A stretch of DNA of 64,000 nucleotides from assembly GCF_014697425.1 (NCBI RefSeq), contig NZ_JACJRU010000005.1, positions 172,086 through 236,085 on the forward strand, written 5' to 3'. The notes under the pieces were generated by a model that saw only the letters and a program-made list of their open reading frames with translations, was not told where the DNA came from and made no database searches. A program made the translations under genes and the position numbers. Source of the stretch: Nostoc sp. FACHB-110. GTDB taxonomy: Bacteria > Cyanobacteriota > Cyanobacteriia > Cyanobacteriales > Nostocaceae. Shown in pieces: positions 8,470-17,598 of this stretch (position 1 is the stretch's first letter; every line of letters begins with the position of its first letter).

Positions 8470-8871
8470 ATGGCGGCTAACGACACAATTGCAGATATGC
8501 TGACGCGCATCCGCAATGCCAACATGGCAAGGCATCAAACAACACAAGTGCCAGCCACTAAAATGACACGTAGTATTGCCAAAGTACTACAGGAAGAAGG
8601 ATTCATCTCAGAATATACAGAGACCGAAGAAGGCGTAAAACGGCACTTAGTGATTTCCCTAAAATACAAAGGGAAAAATCGTCAGCCTTTAATTACTGCC
8701 CTCAAACGGATCAGTAAACCTGGTTTACGTGTTTATTCCAACCGAAAAGAACTACCCAGAGTATTAGGCGGTATCGGTATTGCCATTATTTCTACCTCTA
8801 GTGGCATTATGACTGACCGTGAAGCTCGCCGTCAGAATTTGGGTGGTGAAGTACTTTGCTACGTCTGGTAG
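8470..8871 (+). CDS. rpsH: 30S ribosomal protein S8
   Basis: This is uS8, a primary binder of the 16S central domain and in E. coli the translational repressor of the spc operon at the L5 start. The 133-residue product shows [18 protein letters not shown], the [19 protein letters not shown] run, and the C-terminal [19 protein letters not shown] motif that contacts RNA. The RBS GAGGGA lies 4 nt upstream of the ATG. Confidence 0.96.
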   Translation: MAANDTIADMLTRIRNANMARHQTTQVPATKMTRSIAKVLQEEGFISEYTETEEGVKRHLVISLKYKGKNRQPLITALKRISKPGLRVYSNRKELPRVLGGIGIAIISTSSGIMTDREARRQNLGGEVLCYVW

Positions 8872-8938
8872 TCATTAGTCATTTGTCATAAGTATTCAAG
8901 ACAAAAGACAAAAGACAAATAACAAAGGACAAAAGATC
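8872..8938 (+). repeat. STRR-like spacer between rpsH and rplF
   Basis: TAGTCATTAGTCATTTGTC is followed by AGACAAAAGACAAAAGACAA and ATAACAAAGGACAAAA. The left TTTGTC and right GACAAA words are complementary, so the spacer can fold. It uses the same words as spacers at 2529-2618, 9853-9944 and 17078-17142. Confidence 0.65.
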
Positions 8939-9487
8939 ATGTCTCGTATTGGTAAACGACCAATTACTATTCCCGCCAAAGTGCAAATCACAATTGATGG
9001 CACTAAGGTTGTGGTCAAAGGCCCCAAAGGTGAGCTTTCACGGGATTTACCTGTTCAAGTAACAGTGAACCAGGAAGGCGAAACCTTACAAGTAGTTCGT
9101 AAAGATGATTCCCGTACCTCTCGCCAAATGCACGGTTTAAGCCGGACATTGGTAGCCAACATGGTAGAGGGAGTTTCCCAAGGTTTTCAACGTCGTTTGG
9201 AAATTCAAGGGGTTGGTTATCGCGCCCAAGTACAAGGACGTAACCTAGTGTTGAACATGGGTTTCAGTCACCAAGTACATATTGAGCCACCAGATGGTAT
9301 TCAGTTTGCCGTAGAAAATAACACTAACGTCATCGTTAGTGGTTATGACAAAGAAGTAGTCGGTAATACAGCTGCTAAGATTCGTGCCGTTCGACCACCA
9401 GAACCTTACAAAGGTAAAGGTATTCGCTATGCGGGTGAAGTAGTCAGACGCAAAGCTGGTAAGACCGGAGGTAAAGGTAAGAAATAA
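8939..9487 (+). CDS. rplF: 50S ribosomal protein L6
   Basis: This is uL6, a two-domain protein near the GTPase-associated sarcin-ricin loop. The 182-residue product begins [17 protein letters not shown]. Its first domain has [14 protein letters not shown], and the second contains the family signature [20 protein letters not shown]. The tail is Lys/Gly rich. rplR follows after 2 bp. Confidence 0.97.
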   Translation: MSRIGKRPITIPAKVQITIDGTKVVVKGPKGELSRDLPVQVTVNQEGETLQVVRKDDSRTSRQMHGLSRTLVANMVEGVSQGFQRRLEIQGVGYRAQVQGRNLVLNMGFSHQVHIEPPDGIQFAVENNTNVIVSGYDKEVVGNTAAKIRAVRPPEPYKGKGIRYAGEVVRRKAGKTGGKGKK

Positions 9488-9489
9488 AT

Positions 9490-9852
9490 ATGAAACTTAC
9501 TCGTAGAGAATCCAAACAGCGCCGCCACCGCCGTGTTCGTGGCAAGGTTAGCGGCTCTCAAGAACGCCCACGCCTAGCCGTATTTCGTTCTCACCAACAT
9601 ATTTATGCTCAAGTAATTGATGATACACAGCATCATACTTTAGTGGCGGCATCAACTTTAGATGCCGAGTTAAAAGCAAATTTAGCTTCTGGTGCTAACT
9701 GCGAAGCTTCAGCTCAAGTTGGTAAGTTAATTGCAGCCCGCGCATTAGAAAAGGGCATTACAAAAGTAGTTTTTGATCGTGGTGGTAATTTATATCATGG
9801 TCGCATCAAAACACTAGCGGATGCTGCACGCGAAGCTGGTTTAGATTTTTAA
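9490..9852 (+). CDS. rplR: 50S ribosomal protein L18
   Basis: This is uL18 of the central protuberance, binding 5S rRNA with L5. The 120-residue protein has a basic N-terminus ([19 protein letters not shown]), the [19 protein letters not shown] strand and the C-terminal [19 protein letters not shown] motif. Start ATG 2 bp after rplF. A 92-bp repeat spacer then separates it from rpsE. Confidence 0.97.
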   Translation: MKLTRRESKQRRHRRVRGKVSGSQERPRLAVFRSHQHIYAQVIDDTQHHTLVAASTLDAELKANLASGANCEASAQVGKLIAARALEKGITKVVFDRGGNLYHGRIKTLADAAREAGLDF

Positions 9853-9944
9853 AGTTGTCAAAAGTCCATAGTCCATAGTCAAAAGTAATGACTATTGACT
9901 CTTGACTCTTGACTGTTGACTCTTGACTTTTAAAGGCATGAATT
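9853..9944 (+). repeat. STRR-like spacer between rplR and rpsE
   Basis: AGTCCATAGTCCATAGTCAAAAG is followed by four near-tandem copies of TTGACTC (about 9894-9925). The direct GTCCATA doublet and the TTGACTC heptamers are typical of heterocystous STRR families. This is the most regular heptamer run inside the spc portion of the cluster. Confidence 0.7.
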
Positions 9945-10469
9945 ATGGCAACAGGTCGTCGTAAAGCTAACCGCGCAAAAAAAGAAGAAACCAATTGGCA
10001 AGAGCGCGTAATCCAAATCCGACGGGTGAGCAAGGTAGTTAAGGGTGGTAAAAAACTCAGCTTCCGTGCCATTGTCGTTGTTGGTAACGAACGCGGTCAA
10101 GTCGGTGTGGGAGTAGGTAAAGCCTCAGATGTTATCGGTGCTGTGAAAAAAGGCGTAGCCGATGGCAAAAAACACCTAATTGACATTCCAATTACCAAAT
10201 CTAACTCTATTCCGCATCCCATTGATGGCGTTGGTGGTGGTGCAAAAGTCATCATGCGTCCAGCCGCACCTGGTACTGGTGTAATTGCTGGTGGTGCTGT
10301 GCGGACTGTATTGGAATTAGCCGGAGTTCGCAACGTTCTCGCTAAACAACTTGGTTCTAACAACCCACTTAATAATGCTAGAGCCGCAGTTAACGCTTTA
10401 TCTACCCTGCGTACTTTGGCGGAAGTTGCTGAAGACCGTGGTATCGCTATTGACAAACTCTACATCTAG
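9945..10469 (+). CDS. rpsE: 30S ribosomal protein S5
   Basis: This is uS5, which helps form the mRNA entry site and affects decoding fidelity. The 174-residue product has an N-terminal dsRNA-binding domain ([19 protein letters not shown]) and the C-terminal [20 protein letters not shown] then [11 protein letters not shown] segment. The length is typical. rpmD (L30), which lies between rpsE and rplO in E. coli, is missing here, as in other cyanobacteria. Confidence 0.97.
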   Translation: MATGRRKANRAKKEETNWQERVIQIRRVSKVVKGGKKLSFRAIVVVGNERGQVGVGVGKASDVIGAVKKGVADGKKHLIDIPITKSNSIPHPIDGVGGGAKVIMRPAAPGTGVIAGGAVRTVLELAGVRNVLAKQLGSNNPLNNARAAVNALSTLRTLAEVAEDRGIAIDKLYI

Positions 10470-10514
10470 TAGAGCTTCACTGACAGAGTTCTTGTACACA
10501 ATACAAATAACATC

Positions 10515-10961
10515 ATGAGACTCAACGATGTTAAGCCCCAAAAAGGCTCTAAAAAACGCCGTCGCCGTGTAGCCAGAGGTATTTCTGCTGGTCAAGGGGC
10601 CAGTGCTGGTCTAGGTATGCGGGGTCAAAAATCTCGCTCTGGTAGTAGCACCAGACCAGGGTTTGAAGGTGGTCAACAGCCATTGTACCGCCGTATACCC
10701 AAGCTGAAAGGCTTTCCACTTGTGAATCGCAAGATTTACACTACGATAAATGTAGAGAAGTTAGCCTCTCTTCCTGCCAACACAGAAGTAACATTGGAAT
10801 CCTTAAAAGCAGCCGGGATTTTAACCTCTGCCAAAGGGCCATTGAAAATTTTGGGTAATGGGGAATTGAACGTTGCCCTCAACGTCAAAGCGGCAGCTTT
10901 CACAGGTCAAGCTCGTAGCAAAATTGAGGCAGCTGGAGGAAGTTGTGAAGTTTTAGGGTGA
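10515..10961 (+). CDS. rplO: 50S ribosomal protein L15
   Basis: This is uL15, a late-assembly protein reaching into the 23S core. The 148-residue product starts [20 protein letters not shown] and has the Gly-rich extended arm [20 protein letters not shown], followed by [20 protein letters not shown]. The C-terminal domain ends [18 protein letters not shown]. It directly precedes secY, a conserved pairing. Confidence 0.97.
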   Translation: MRLNDVKPQKGSKKRRRRVARGISAGQGASAGLGMRGQKSRSGSSTRPGFEGGQQPLYRRIPKLKGFPLVNRKIYTTINVEKLASLPANTEVTLESLKAAGILTSAKGPLKILGNGELNVALNVKAAAFTGQARSKIEAAGGSCEVLG

Positions 10962-11032
10962 AGCCCAACCGCGCACTTATAATACCTGCCAACTCCCTTC
11001 CAGTGCCTGGTTCACGACAAAGGTAGCACTCT

Positions 11033-12346
11033 ATGATCAGTCGAGATAAAGCCCCAACGGCTCAAGAAACTTTTATGCAGATGGCACAAGCAGCTGGGCT
11101 AAGAGGCAGGCTGCTTGTCACTGTCGGTATTTTAATTTTGGTTCGTCTAGGTATATTTTTACCTGTACCAGGAATTGATAGAACTAGATTCCATGATGCC
11201 ATTTCCGGCAGTAATTCCATATTTGGGTTATTGGATATCTTTTCTGGGCGCGGACTTTCTACTTTGGGAGTCTTTGCATTAGGGATTCTGCCCTTTATTA
11301 ATGCGTCCATTATCATCCAATTACTGACGGCTGCTATCCCATCTTTAGAAAATTTACAGAAAAATGAAGGCGAAGCGGGACGGCGGAAAATATCGCAAAT
11401 TACCCGCTACGTGACTGTAGGTTGGGCAATTATCCAAAGTACGGCGTTTTCTGCCTTCTTCTTGCAACAATTTGCTTTAACTCCTGGCCCATTATTTGTA
11501 GCTGAAACTGCGATCGCGCTGACCGCAGGTTCTATGTTTGTTATGTGGGCATCCGAACTGATCACAGAACGAGGTATTGGTAATGGTGCATCATTGTTGA
11601 TTTTTGTCAACATTGTTGCTTCGCTACCCAAATCTCTAGGCGACACCATCGACTTGGTACAAGTTGGCGATCGAGCAATCGTGGGTCGGGTAATTGTGCT
11701 GGTGTTGGTCTTTTTGGCCACCATCGTGGGCATTGTCTTTGTACAGGAAGGTATTCGCCGCATCCCCATCATTTCAGCTCGTCGTCAAGTAGGTAGAAGA
11801 GTTTTGGCAGAGCAGCGTAGTTATCTACCTTTGCGTCTCAACTCTGGTGGTGTAATGCCAATTATTTTTGCGGCTGCCATTTTGAGTTTGCCATTACTCA
11901 TTGCCAACTTTACAAAAAATCCTGACTTGGCAAACATCGTCAATACCTATCTCAGCCCTGGTGGTTCTGCACCTTGGGTATATGCCTTGGTGTATTTAAC
12001 TTCCATTGTTTTCTTTAGCTACTTCTACTCTTCATTGATTGTCAACCCAGTTGATGTAGCGCAAAACTTGAAAAAAATGGGTTCGAGTATTCCTGGGATT
12101 CGTCCAGGGAAAGCTACCAGTGAGTATATTGAGCGAGTTATTAACCGCTTAACTTTTTTGGGAGCTATCTTTTTAGGCTTGGTTGCGATTATTCCTACCG
12201 CTGTGGAAAGTGCGTTGAAAGTGCCAACCTTCAAGGGACTGGGTGCTACTTCATTGTTAATTCTAGTTGGTGTGGCAATTGACACCGCAAAACAAGTCCA
12301 AACCTACGTTATTTCTCAGCGTTATGAAGGAATGGTGAAACAATAG
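11033..12346 (+). CDS. secY: Preprotein translocase subunit SecY
   Basis: This is the channel-forming subunit of the SecYEG translocon, used in both cytoplasmic and thylakoid membranes. The 437-residue protein shows the ten-helix pattern, with a first helix at about residues 24-44 ([19 protein letters not shown]) and the conserved [18 protein letters not shown] plug/TM2 region. It also has [19 protein letters not shown] and the cytosolic C5 loop [15 protein letters not shown] partner secG lies at 25173-25406. Its stop TAG overlaps the GTG of adk by one base. Confidence 0.97.
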   Translation: MISRDKAPTAQETFMQMAQAAGLRGRLLVTVGILILVRLGIFLPVPGIDRTRFHDAISGSNSIFGLLDIFSGRGLSTLGVFALGILPFINASIIIQLLTAAIPSLENLQKNEGEAGRRKISQITRYVTVGWAIIQSTAFSAFFLQQFALTPGPLFVAETAIALTAGSMFVMWASELITERGIGNGASLLIFVNIVASLPKSLGDTIDLVQVGDRAIVGRVIVLVLVFLATIVGIVFVQEGIRRIPIISARRQVGRRVLAEQRSYLPLRLNSGGVMPIIFAAAILSLPLLIANFTKNPDLANIVNTYLSPGGSAPWVYALVYLTSIVFFSYFYSSLIVNPVDVAQNLKKMGSSIPGIRPGKATSEYIERVINRLTFLGAIFLGLVAIIPTAVESALKVPTFKGLGATSLLILVGVAIDTAKQVQTYVISQRYEGMVKQ

Positions 12347-12900
12347 TGACGCGACTAATCTTCTTGGGGCCACCGGGTGCGGGCAAAGGAACTCAAGCTC
12401 AGGTTTTGGCAGAACACCTGCATATACCTCATATTTCTACTGGTGAAATCTTGAGGCAAGCAATGAAAGAGCAAACTCCTTTGGGAGTGAAAGCTCAAAG
12501 TTACGTTGATAGCGGTGATTTAGTTCCTGATCAATTGGTGCAAGATTTAGTGGAGGAACGTCTAGGTCAATCAGATGCCCAATCCGGTTGGATTTTAGAC
12601 GGGTTTCCTCGCAAAGTGACGCAAGCAGCTTTTTTAGAAGCATTGTTAGCGAAAACTGCTCAAGGTGGCGAAAGAGTAGTTAACTTAGATGCACCAGATG
12701 ACATTGTAATTTCACGGTTACTGGCTAGAGGCAGAAAAGATGATACCGAAGAGGTGATTCGTCGTCGTCTAGAAGTGTACCGGAATGAAACTGCACCTTT
12801 GATCAACTACTATAGTGAACGCCAAAGGCTATTAACAGTCAATGGTAATCAATCCCAAGAAGAAGTCACTAGTGAATTGAAACAAATTTTAGCTTCCTAG
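12346..12900 (+). CDS. adk: Adenylate kinase, short-LID form
   Basis: This enzyme interconverts ATP plus AMP and 2 ADP. The 184-residue protein has the P-loop GPPGAGKGT at residues 7-15, [10 protein letters not shown] (AMP site), [11 protein letters not shown], and a short LID stretch [18 protein letters not shown] without the zinc-binding insertion of long bacterial forms. The GTG start overlaps the secY stop. The usual downstream map gene (methionine aminopeptidase) is absent. Confidence 0.96.
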   Translation: MTRLIFLGPPGAGKGTQAQVLAEHLHIPHISTGEILRQAMKEQTPLGVKAQSYVDSGDLVPDQLVQDLVEERLGQSDAQSGWILDGFPRKVTQAAFLEALLAKTAQGGERVVNLDAPDDIVISRLLARGRKDDTEEVIRRRLEVYRNETAPLINYYSERQRLLTVNGNQSQEEVTSELKQILAS

Positions 12901-12911
12901 CTGGAGATACA

Positions 12912-12954
12912 GGAGTAGTCATGGAGAAGTATAAAATTCCCCAGCTACTACTCC
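12912..12954 (+). other. Hairpin in the adk-infA gap
   Basis: GGAGTAGT (12912-12919) pairs perfectly with ACTACTCC (12947-12954). An inner TGGAGAA/TTCCCCA (12922-12928 with 12937-12943) extends it with one mismatch. There is no U-run after it, so it is more likely an attenuating or stabilising stem at the end of the secY-adk segment than a simple terminator. The rest of the 202-bp gap shows nothing else clear. Confidence 0.4.
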
Positions 12955-13102
12955 CTATTCTTCACTGAACTTTGGCAAGATGATGCTGATCAATTTTAGC
13001 TAAGATATATTAATAAACTGTTGATATATTTCTCAAAATGTGTTCTGTTGCAGATAAAAGCTGCCAGCGAACCAAAAACTGTTGAGTTGAGGAACCAAAA
13101 AG

Positions 13103-13327
13103 TTGTCTAAACAAGATTTGATTGAAATGGAAGGTACGGTTACTGAGTCCTTGCCAAACGCGATGTTTCGCGTTGACCTGGACAATGGTTTTAACGTACT
13201 GGCACACATCTCTGGAAAAATTCGCCGCAACTATATCAAGATTTTGCCAGGCGATCGCGTCAAGGTAGAACTCACTCCCTATGACCTGACAAAAGGCCGA
13301 ATTACCTATAGATTGCGGAAAAAATAA
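13103..13327 (+). CDS. infA: Translation initiation factor IF-1
   Basis: This is the OB-fold initiation factor that occupies the ribosomal A site during initiation. The 74-residue product reads [18 protein letters not shown] then [20 protein letters not shown], ending [11 protein letters not shown], and matches the family end to end. The start is TTG at 13103, the only codon giving the conserved N-terminus, preceded by GAGGAACC at about 13089-13096. TTG is an uncommon start and may hold expression down. Confidence 0.95.
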
Positions 13328-13343
13328 TTAAATTCAGAAAAAA

Positions 13344-13378
13344 TTAGTTGTATAAAGAGGATCTTACCATACAACTAA
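13344..13378 (+). other. Inverted repeat after infA
   Basis: TTAGTTGTAT (13344-13353) and ATACAACTAA (13369-13378) form a perfect 10-bp stem with a 15-nt loop, 17 bp past the infA stop. No U-tract follows. It may separate infA from the rpmJ promoter just downstream. Confidence 0.45.
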
Positions 13379-13425
13379 CTTGTTGGGGGATTCTTAATTA
13401 CTTAACTGTAATATTTTTCCAGAAA

Positions 13426-13434
13426 TGCTATAAT
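13426..13434 (+). promoter_or_regulatory. Extended -10 promoter candidate before rpmJ
   Basis: TGCTATAAT forms a perfect extended -10 (TGn plus TATAAT), 28 bp before the rpmJ ATG. The -35 region is weak. A start near 13441 would make rpmJ-rpsM-rpsK-rpoA a transcript partly independent of the upstream cluster. Confidence 0.45.
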
Positions 13435-13462
13435 TTTATATTTGGAGTCAATTAAGAAAGGC

Positions 13463-13576
13463 ATGAAAGTCCGAGCCTCTGTCAAGAAAATTTGTGAAAA
13501 GTGTAACGTGATTCGCCGTCGTGGTCGCGTTATGGTGATTTGCTCTAACCCCAAACATAAACAACGTCAAGGATAA
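13463..13576 (+). CDS. rpmJ: 50S ribosomal protein L36
   Basis: This is bL36, a 37-residue zinc-ribbon protein of the large subunit. The frame reads [19 protein letters not shown] and ends [11 protein letters not shown]11, C14, C27 and H32 form the metal site, so this is the zinc-binding type. An AAGAAAGG ribosome site lies at 13454-13461. It sits between infA and rpsM as in most bacteria. Confidence 0.95.
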   Translation: MKVRASVKKICEKCNVIRRRGRVMVICSNPKHKQRQG

Positions 13577-13697
13577 CACTCTCTAGAATCCGGGAGTAAA
13601 CTGCGACTAGAAAAGATCACCACAAAAATTACAGATGTGGTTTACATTCCACATCTTAACCAAGAGAAACTGCGAGAACAACAGGGAGAAATTAATT

Positions 13698-14078
13698 GTG
13701 GCCCGTATTGCCGGCGTAGACCTGCCACGCGATAAGCGCGTTGAGATTGGTCTCACATACATCTATGGAATTGGGTTATCCAGGTCGCAGGAAATTCTAG
13801 CGACTACAGGTGTCAACCCAGACACCAGAGTTAAAGACTTAAGTGATGCTGATGTTGCAAGTCTACGTGCAGAAATAGAAAGTAACTATCAAGTAGAAGG
13901 TGACTTGCGGCGCTTGGAAGCAATGAATATCAAGCGCTTAATCGACATAGGAACCTATAGAGGCCGTCGTCACAGGATGGGTCTTCCAGTGCGAGGACAA
14001 AGAACTCGGACTAATGCGAGAACCCGTCGTGGCAGAAGGCAGACAGTGGCCGGTAAGAAGAAAGCTCCTGGCAAATAA
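13698..14078 (+). CDS. rpsM: 30S ribosomal protein S13
   Basis: This is uS13 of the small-subunit head, forming intersubunit bridges and touching P-site tRNA. I start at GTG 13698, giving [20 protein letters not shown], with GGGAG at 13684-13688. An in-frame upstream ATG at 13635 would add 21 residues with no family match. The 126-residue product has the helix-two-turns-helix [15 protein letters not shown] and the C-terminal [18 protein letters not shown], then a Lys-rich tail. Confidence 0.95.
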   Translation: MARIAGVDLPRDKRVEIGLTYIYGIGLSRSQEILATTGVNPDTRVKDLSDADVASLRAEIESNYQVEGDLRRLEAMNIKRLIDIGTYRGRRHRMGLPVRGQRTRTNARTRRGRRQTVAGKKKAPGK

Positions 14079-14088
14079 TTATTCATTG

Positions 14089-14111
14089 CTTGCTCAACAG
14101 AGCAAGTTTTT
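14089..14111 (+). terminator. Terminator-like hairpin between rpsM and rpsK
   Basis: CTTGCT (14089-14094) and AGCAAG (14101-14106) form a 6-bp stem with loop CAACAG, followed at once by TTTTT (14107-14111). In form it is an intrinsic terminator, but rpsK and rpoA have no obvious promoter directly after it. Partial termination (attenuation) inside the operon is the simplest reading. Confidence 0.5.
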
Positions 14112-14132
14112 CCTTAAATTACCTAAACAAAT

Positions 14133-14528
14133 ATGGCGAGACAACCAACTAAAAAAACTGGGAGTAAAAAGCAAAAGCGGAACGTACCCAACGGACTTGC
14201 TTACATCCAATCTACCTTCAACAATAGCATTGTCACAATCACCGATCAAAATGGTGATGTTATCTCCTGGGCAAGTGCTGGTTCCAGCGGTTTTAAAGGA
14301 GCCAAAAAAGGAACTCCCTTTGCAGCCCAAACTGCTGCTGAAAGTGCTGCCCGTCGAGCTATTGACCAAGGAATGCGTCAAATTGAGGTGATGGTTAGTG
14401 GCCCAGGTGCTGGTAGAGAAACTGCGATTCGCGCACTGCAAGGGGCAGGACTGGAAATTACCCTGATTCGGGATATTACCCCAATTCCTCACAATGGTTG
14501 CCGTCCACCAAAGCGCCGTCGAGTCTAG
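14133..14528 (+). CDS. rpsK: 30S ribosomal protein S11
   Basis: This is uS11 on the platform, contacting mRNA near the E site. The 131-residue product contains [20 protein letters not shown], then [20 protein letters not shown], and the C-terminal [19 protein letters not shown] signature. The N-terminus is short and basic. rpsD, which follows rpsK in many bacteria, is absent from this cluster. Confidence 0.97.
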   Translation: MARQPTKKTGSKKQKRNVPNGLAYIQSTFNNSIVTITDQNGDVISWASAGSSGFKGAKKGTPFAAQTAAESAARRAIDQGMRQIEVMVSGPGAGRETAIRALQGAGLEITLIRDITPIPHNGCRPPKRRRV

Positions 14529-14863
14529 ATCAAACTTGTGAGGCAATCAAGGCAAGAAGTCTAAATAAAAAATTCACCTGCAATAGTGATTTATGCTTTT
14601 GATGTTTAAACTATCAAGCAGAGTGAACCATAAATAACTTCTGAGTGCTTGAGTGGTAAAAGCCAGTTAGCTCTTCCTTGGGGGAGAGCTGCTGTAATTT
14701 CCACAACACCATATTTATGGATAATCGCCCATAGGCTTCATCAGCAGATCAATTACCATTATTGAATTTGGGCAGTTTGATCAGCCGGAAGCAAGCCGAG
14801 GGCAAAAGTAAATTGAATAGGCAATTAATTGTTAGCAGCACCTTCATTAAGGGAGGCTACTCC
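14529..14863 (+). promoter_or_regulatory. 335-bp gap before rpoA with a strong hairpin
   Basis: No gene is seen. The main feature is a 9-bp stem AGCTCTTCC/GGGAGAGCT (14669-14677 with 14682-14690) closed by loop TTGG, with one G-U pair. There is no U-run after it. The in-frame upstream extension of rpoA (from 14762) carries no family match. The gap ends in GGGAGG (14851-14856), the ribosome site for the rpoA GTG. A promoter or leader regulator for rpoA-rplQ is likely, but I find no clear -35/-10. Confidence 0.4.
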
Positions 14864-15811
14864 GTGGCGCAGTTTCAAATTGAATGTGTAGAGTCTAGTA
14901 CAGAAGAAAGTCGGAGTCATTACAGTAAGTTTGTCTTAGAACCCCTAGAGCGCGGTCAAGGCACAACTGTTGGTAATGCACTGAGACGGGTGTTATTGTC
15001 CAACTTGGAAGGAACAGCCGTGACCGCAGTGCGAATTGCAGGTGTTACACACGAGTTTGCCACAGTTCCGGGTGTGCGGGAAGACGTGCTAGAAATCTTG
15101 ATGAGAATGAAAGAAGTTATTCTCAAAAGCTATTCTTCTCAACCTCAAATTGGTAGATTACTCGTTACTGGGCCAGCAACAGTTACAGCCGCCCATTTTG
15201 ATTTGCCTAGTGAAGTTGAAGTGGTTGATCCTACCCAGTATGTTGCGACTCTCGCTGAGGGCGGTAAGCTGGAAATGGAATTTCGCATCGAACGCGGTAA
15301 GGGTTATCGTACCGTAGAACGAGGGCGAGAAGAGGCAACTTCTTTGGACTTTTTGCAAATCGACTCAGTATTTATGCCGGTGCGAAAAGTCAACTATAGT
15401 GTTGAAGAAGCCCGTGCAGATGGCTCGATTACCAAAGACAGATTGTTATTAGAAGTTTGGACAAATGGTAGTGTCTCTCCCCAAGAAGCACTATCCTCAG
15501 CTGCCAGTATTTTGGTAGATTTATTCAACCCACTGAAGGATATTTCTTTAGAACCAACAGATATTGGTTCTGATGTTCCAGACGATCCAACTGCTCAAAT
15601 TCCCATCGAAGAATTGCAACTTTCTGTGCGGGCATATAACTGCCTCAAACGCGCACAAGTTAATTCTGTGGCAGACTTATTGGATTTTACCCAAGAAGAT
15701 TTGCTAGAAATCAAGAATTTTGGTCAAAAATCGGCGGAAGAAGTTGTAGAAGCGTTGCAACGACGCTTGGGAATTACCTTACCGCAGGAAAGAAGCTCCA
15801 AACACAGCTAA
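14864..15811 (+). CDS. rpoA: RNA polymerase subunit alpha
   Basis: RpoA dimerises to start polymerase assembly and binds activators and UP elements through its C-terminal domain. I start at GTG 14864 (VAQFQIECVESSTEES), 8 nt after GGGAGG. This gives 315 residues, the cyanobacterial size. The N-terminal domain has FVLEPLERGQGTTVGNALRR and LEGTAVTAVRI. The C-terminal domain after a linker has LQLSVRAYNCLKRAQVNSVA then DLLEIKNFGQKSAEEVVEAL. Confidence 0.97.
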   Translation: MAQFQIECVESSTEESRSHYSKFVLEPLERGQGTTVGNALRRVLLSNLEGTAVTAVRIAGVTHEFATVPGVREDVLEILMRMKEVILKSYSSQPQIGRLLVTGPATVTAAHFDLPSEVEVVDPTQYVATLAEGGKLEMEFRIERGKGYRTVERGREEATSLDFLQIDSVFMPVRKVNYSVEEARADGSITKDRLLLEVWTNGSVSPQEALSSAASILVDLFNPLKDISLEPTDIGSDVPDDPTAQIPIEELQLSVRAYNCLKRAQVNSVADLLDFTQEDLLEIKNFGQKSAEEVVEALQRRLGITLPQERSSKHS

Positions 15812-15844
15812 AGCAAAACCTTTCATAGTTCATAGTCCACCATT

Positions 15845-16195
15845 ATGCGTCACCGTTGTCGGGTTAAAAAACTTGGTAAACCAGCTGACCAGCGTCGCGC
15901 TCTGTTGCGTACCTTAACCACTGAGCTAGTTCGTCATGGTCGAATTACCACCACTTTAATCAGAGCGAAAGCTTTGCGGAGTGAAGTAGAGAAAATGATT
16001 ACCTTAGCGAAAGACGGCTCCTTAGCATCTCGTCGTGCAGCTTTAGGTTACATATACGATAAGCAACTGGTTCATGCTTTGTTTGAACAAGCTCCTACTC
16101 GGTATGCTAATCGTAGTGGTGGTTACACCCGGATTCTTCATACCGTGCCTCGGCGTGGAGACAATGCCGAAATGGCAATCATTGAACTGGTGTAA
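15845..16195 (+). CDS. rplQ: 50S ribosomal protein L17
   Basis: This is bL17 near the tunnel exit. The 116-residue protein shows [20 protein letters not shown], the [20 protein letters not shown] helix region and [20 protein letters not shown]. The length is typical for bacteria. It follows rpoA by 33 bp, the usual pairing, and is followed by truA after a 60-bp spacer containing AGTCAAAAGTC and AATGACCAATGAC repeats. Confidence 0.96.
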   Translation: MRHRCRVKKLGKPADQRRALLRTLTTELVRHGRITTTLIRAKALRSEVEKMITLAKDGSLASRRAALGYIYDKQLVHALFEQAPTRYANRSGGYTRILHTVPRRGDNAEMAIIELV

Positions 16196-16255
16196 ATAAG
16201 TCAAAAGTCAAAAATCAAAATGATTGAGACGAATGACCAATGACACAAAATCTGT

Positions 16256-17077
16256 ATGTTAGAAATTGACCAGCCGCAACAAAATCAAAGAGTTGCCTTG
16301 GTAATTCAATACCTGGGTACTCATTTTCATGGCTGGCAAAGGCAAAAAGGGCAGCGTACAGTCCAAGAAGAAATCGAAACAGCGATCGCAACTATTCTTG
16401 GTCATCATGTCACACTATATGGTGCAGGACGCACTGATGCTGGTGTCCATGCTGCTGCACAAGTAGCCCACTTTGATGCTACAGGTTTAATTCCGGCTCA
16501 TAAATGGGCCACAGTTCTCAACAGTTATCTGCCACCAGACATCATAATTAGGGCTTCAGCACCAGTGGGTGACGCTTGGCACGCCCGTTTTAGCGCGGCT
16601 TATCGGCGATACCGCTACACGATATACACGGAAAAACGACCAAATTTGTTCGTTAAACCCTTTAGTTGGCATTATTATCATGAGCCACTGGATGAATTAT
16701 TAATTCAGTCTGCCATGAAACCTCTATTGGGTAAGCATCATTTAGCAGCTTTCCATCGTGCAGGCTCTAAGCGAAAGCATTCTTGGGTAGAAGTACAAGC
16801 CGCAGAATGTCATCGTAGTGGGTCATTGCTCCATCTAGAAATTCAGGCAGATGGATTTTTATATGGCATGGTCAGGCTGCTGGTGGGAATGCTAGTACAA
16901 GTAGGTGCTGGACAGCGTACCCTGGCGAACTTCACCGAAATTTGGCAAGAAGAACGCCGAGAAGAAGTAAAGTATGCTGCACCTGCTCAAGGTTTATGCT
17001 TGTTGCGTGTCGGCTATCCTGATTTTCCTTTTTCTTATGATATTTGGTACGATACCCAGCCAAAATTTAGTTTTTAG
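16256..17077 (+). CDS. truA: tRNA pseudouridine(38-40) synthase TruA
   Basis: TruA converts uridines 38-40 of tRNA anticodon arms to pseudouridine. The 273-residue protein has the catalytic-loop motif GAGRTDAGVHAAAQVAHFD with the nucleophilic Asp, plus YLGTHFHGWQRQKGQRTVQ near the N-terminus and FLYGMVRLLVGMLVQVG near the C-terminus. The stretch between rplQ and rplM is the conserved cyanobacterial place for this gene, linking tRNA maturation to ribosomal protein expression. Confidence 0.95.
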   Translation: MLEIDQPQQNQRVALVIQYLGTHFHGWQRQKGQRTVQEEIETAIATILGHHVTLYGAGRTDAGVHAAAQVAHFDATGLIPAHKWATVLNSYLPPDIIIRASAPVGDAWHARFSAAYRRYRYTIYTEKRPNLFVKPFSWHYYHEPLDELLIQSAMKPLLGKHHLAAFHRAGSKRKHSWVEVQAAECHRSGSLLHLEIQADGFLYGMVRLLVGMLVQVGAGQRTLANFTEIWQEERREEVKYAAPAQGLCLLRVGYPDFPFSYDIWYDTQPKFSF

Positions 17078-17142
17078 TCATTGGTCATCAGTCATTACTC
17101 AATGACGAATGACAAAGGACAAATAACAAAGGACAAATACAA
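17078..17142 (+). repeat. STRR-like spacer between truA and rplM
   Basis: CATTGGTCATCAGTCATTAC is followed by AATGACGAATGACAAAGGAC and ATAACAAAGGACAAATAC. The GTCATT arm and the AATGAC arm are complementary. The AACAAAGGACAAA word is shared with the rplC-rplD and rpsH-rplF spacers. Confidence 0.6.
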
Positions 17143-17598
17143 ATGAGTAAAACCTACCTTCCGGCTCAAGATGCCCTTGAGCATAATTGGTATGTAGTAG
17201 ATGCTACAGACCAACGTCTAGGTCGCCTCGCCAGCGAAATTGCTATGATTCTCAGAGGCAAAAAGAAAGCAGAATTTACACCTCACCTAGATACGGGCGA
17301 CTTTGTAATTGTTGTGAATGCTGATAAAGTCGCAGTCACAGGTAAAAAACGGACGCAAAAATTATATCGTCGCCACTCTGGCCGTCCTGGTGGGATGAAG
17401 ACCGAAACTTTTGCCAAGCTGCAACAGCGCATCCCCGAACGGATTATTGAACATGCTGTTAAAGGTATGCTGCCGAAAAATAGCTTGGGTCGGCAGTTGT
17501 TTACCAAGCTAAAAGTTTATGCAGGGCCGACTCATCCCCACGAAGCCCAACAACCTAAAGAATTAAAAATTAGTACAATTCCTGGAGAAGAAAGCTAA
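17143..17598 (+). CDS. rplM: 50S ribosomal protein L13
   Basis: This is uL13, an early-assembly 23S binder. The 151-residue product has the [20 protein letters not shown] start region, [18 protein letters not shown], the [19 protein letters not shown] segment and [20 protein letters not shown]. Its last base is shared with the ATG of rpsI (TAATG), the standard rplM-rpsI coupling. Confidence 0.97.
   Translation: MSKTYLPAQDALEHNWYVVDATDQRLGRLASEIAMILRGKKKAEFTPHLDTGDFVIVVNADKVAVTGKKRTQKLYRRHSGRPGGMKTETFAKLQQRIPERIIEHAVKGMLPKNSLGRQLFTKLKVYAGPTHPHEAQQPKELKISTIPGEES

Noticed and set aside
11407..11772. Minus-strand ORF of 121 codons opposite secY
   Set aside because: Antisense shadow of secY, rich in Thr and Ile as expected from reverse reading of hydrophobic codons.
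14094..14546. Minus-strand ORF of 150 codons opposite rpsK
   Set aside because: Shadow of the conserved rpsK frame; no ribosome site and a composition typical of antisense reading.
14762..14863. N-terminal extension of rpoA by 34 residues
   Set aside because: GGGAGG at 14851 directly serves the GTG at 14864, which gives the normal 315-residue subunit.
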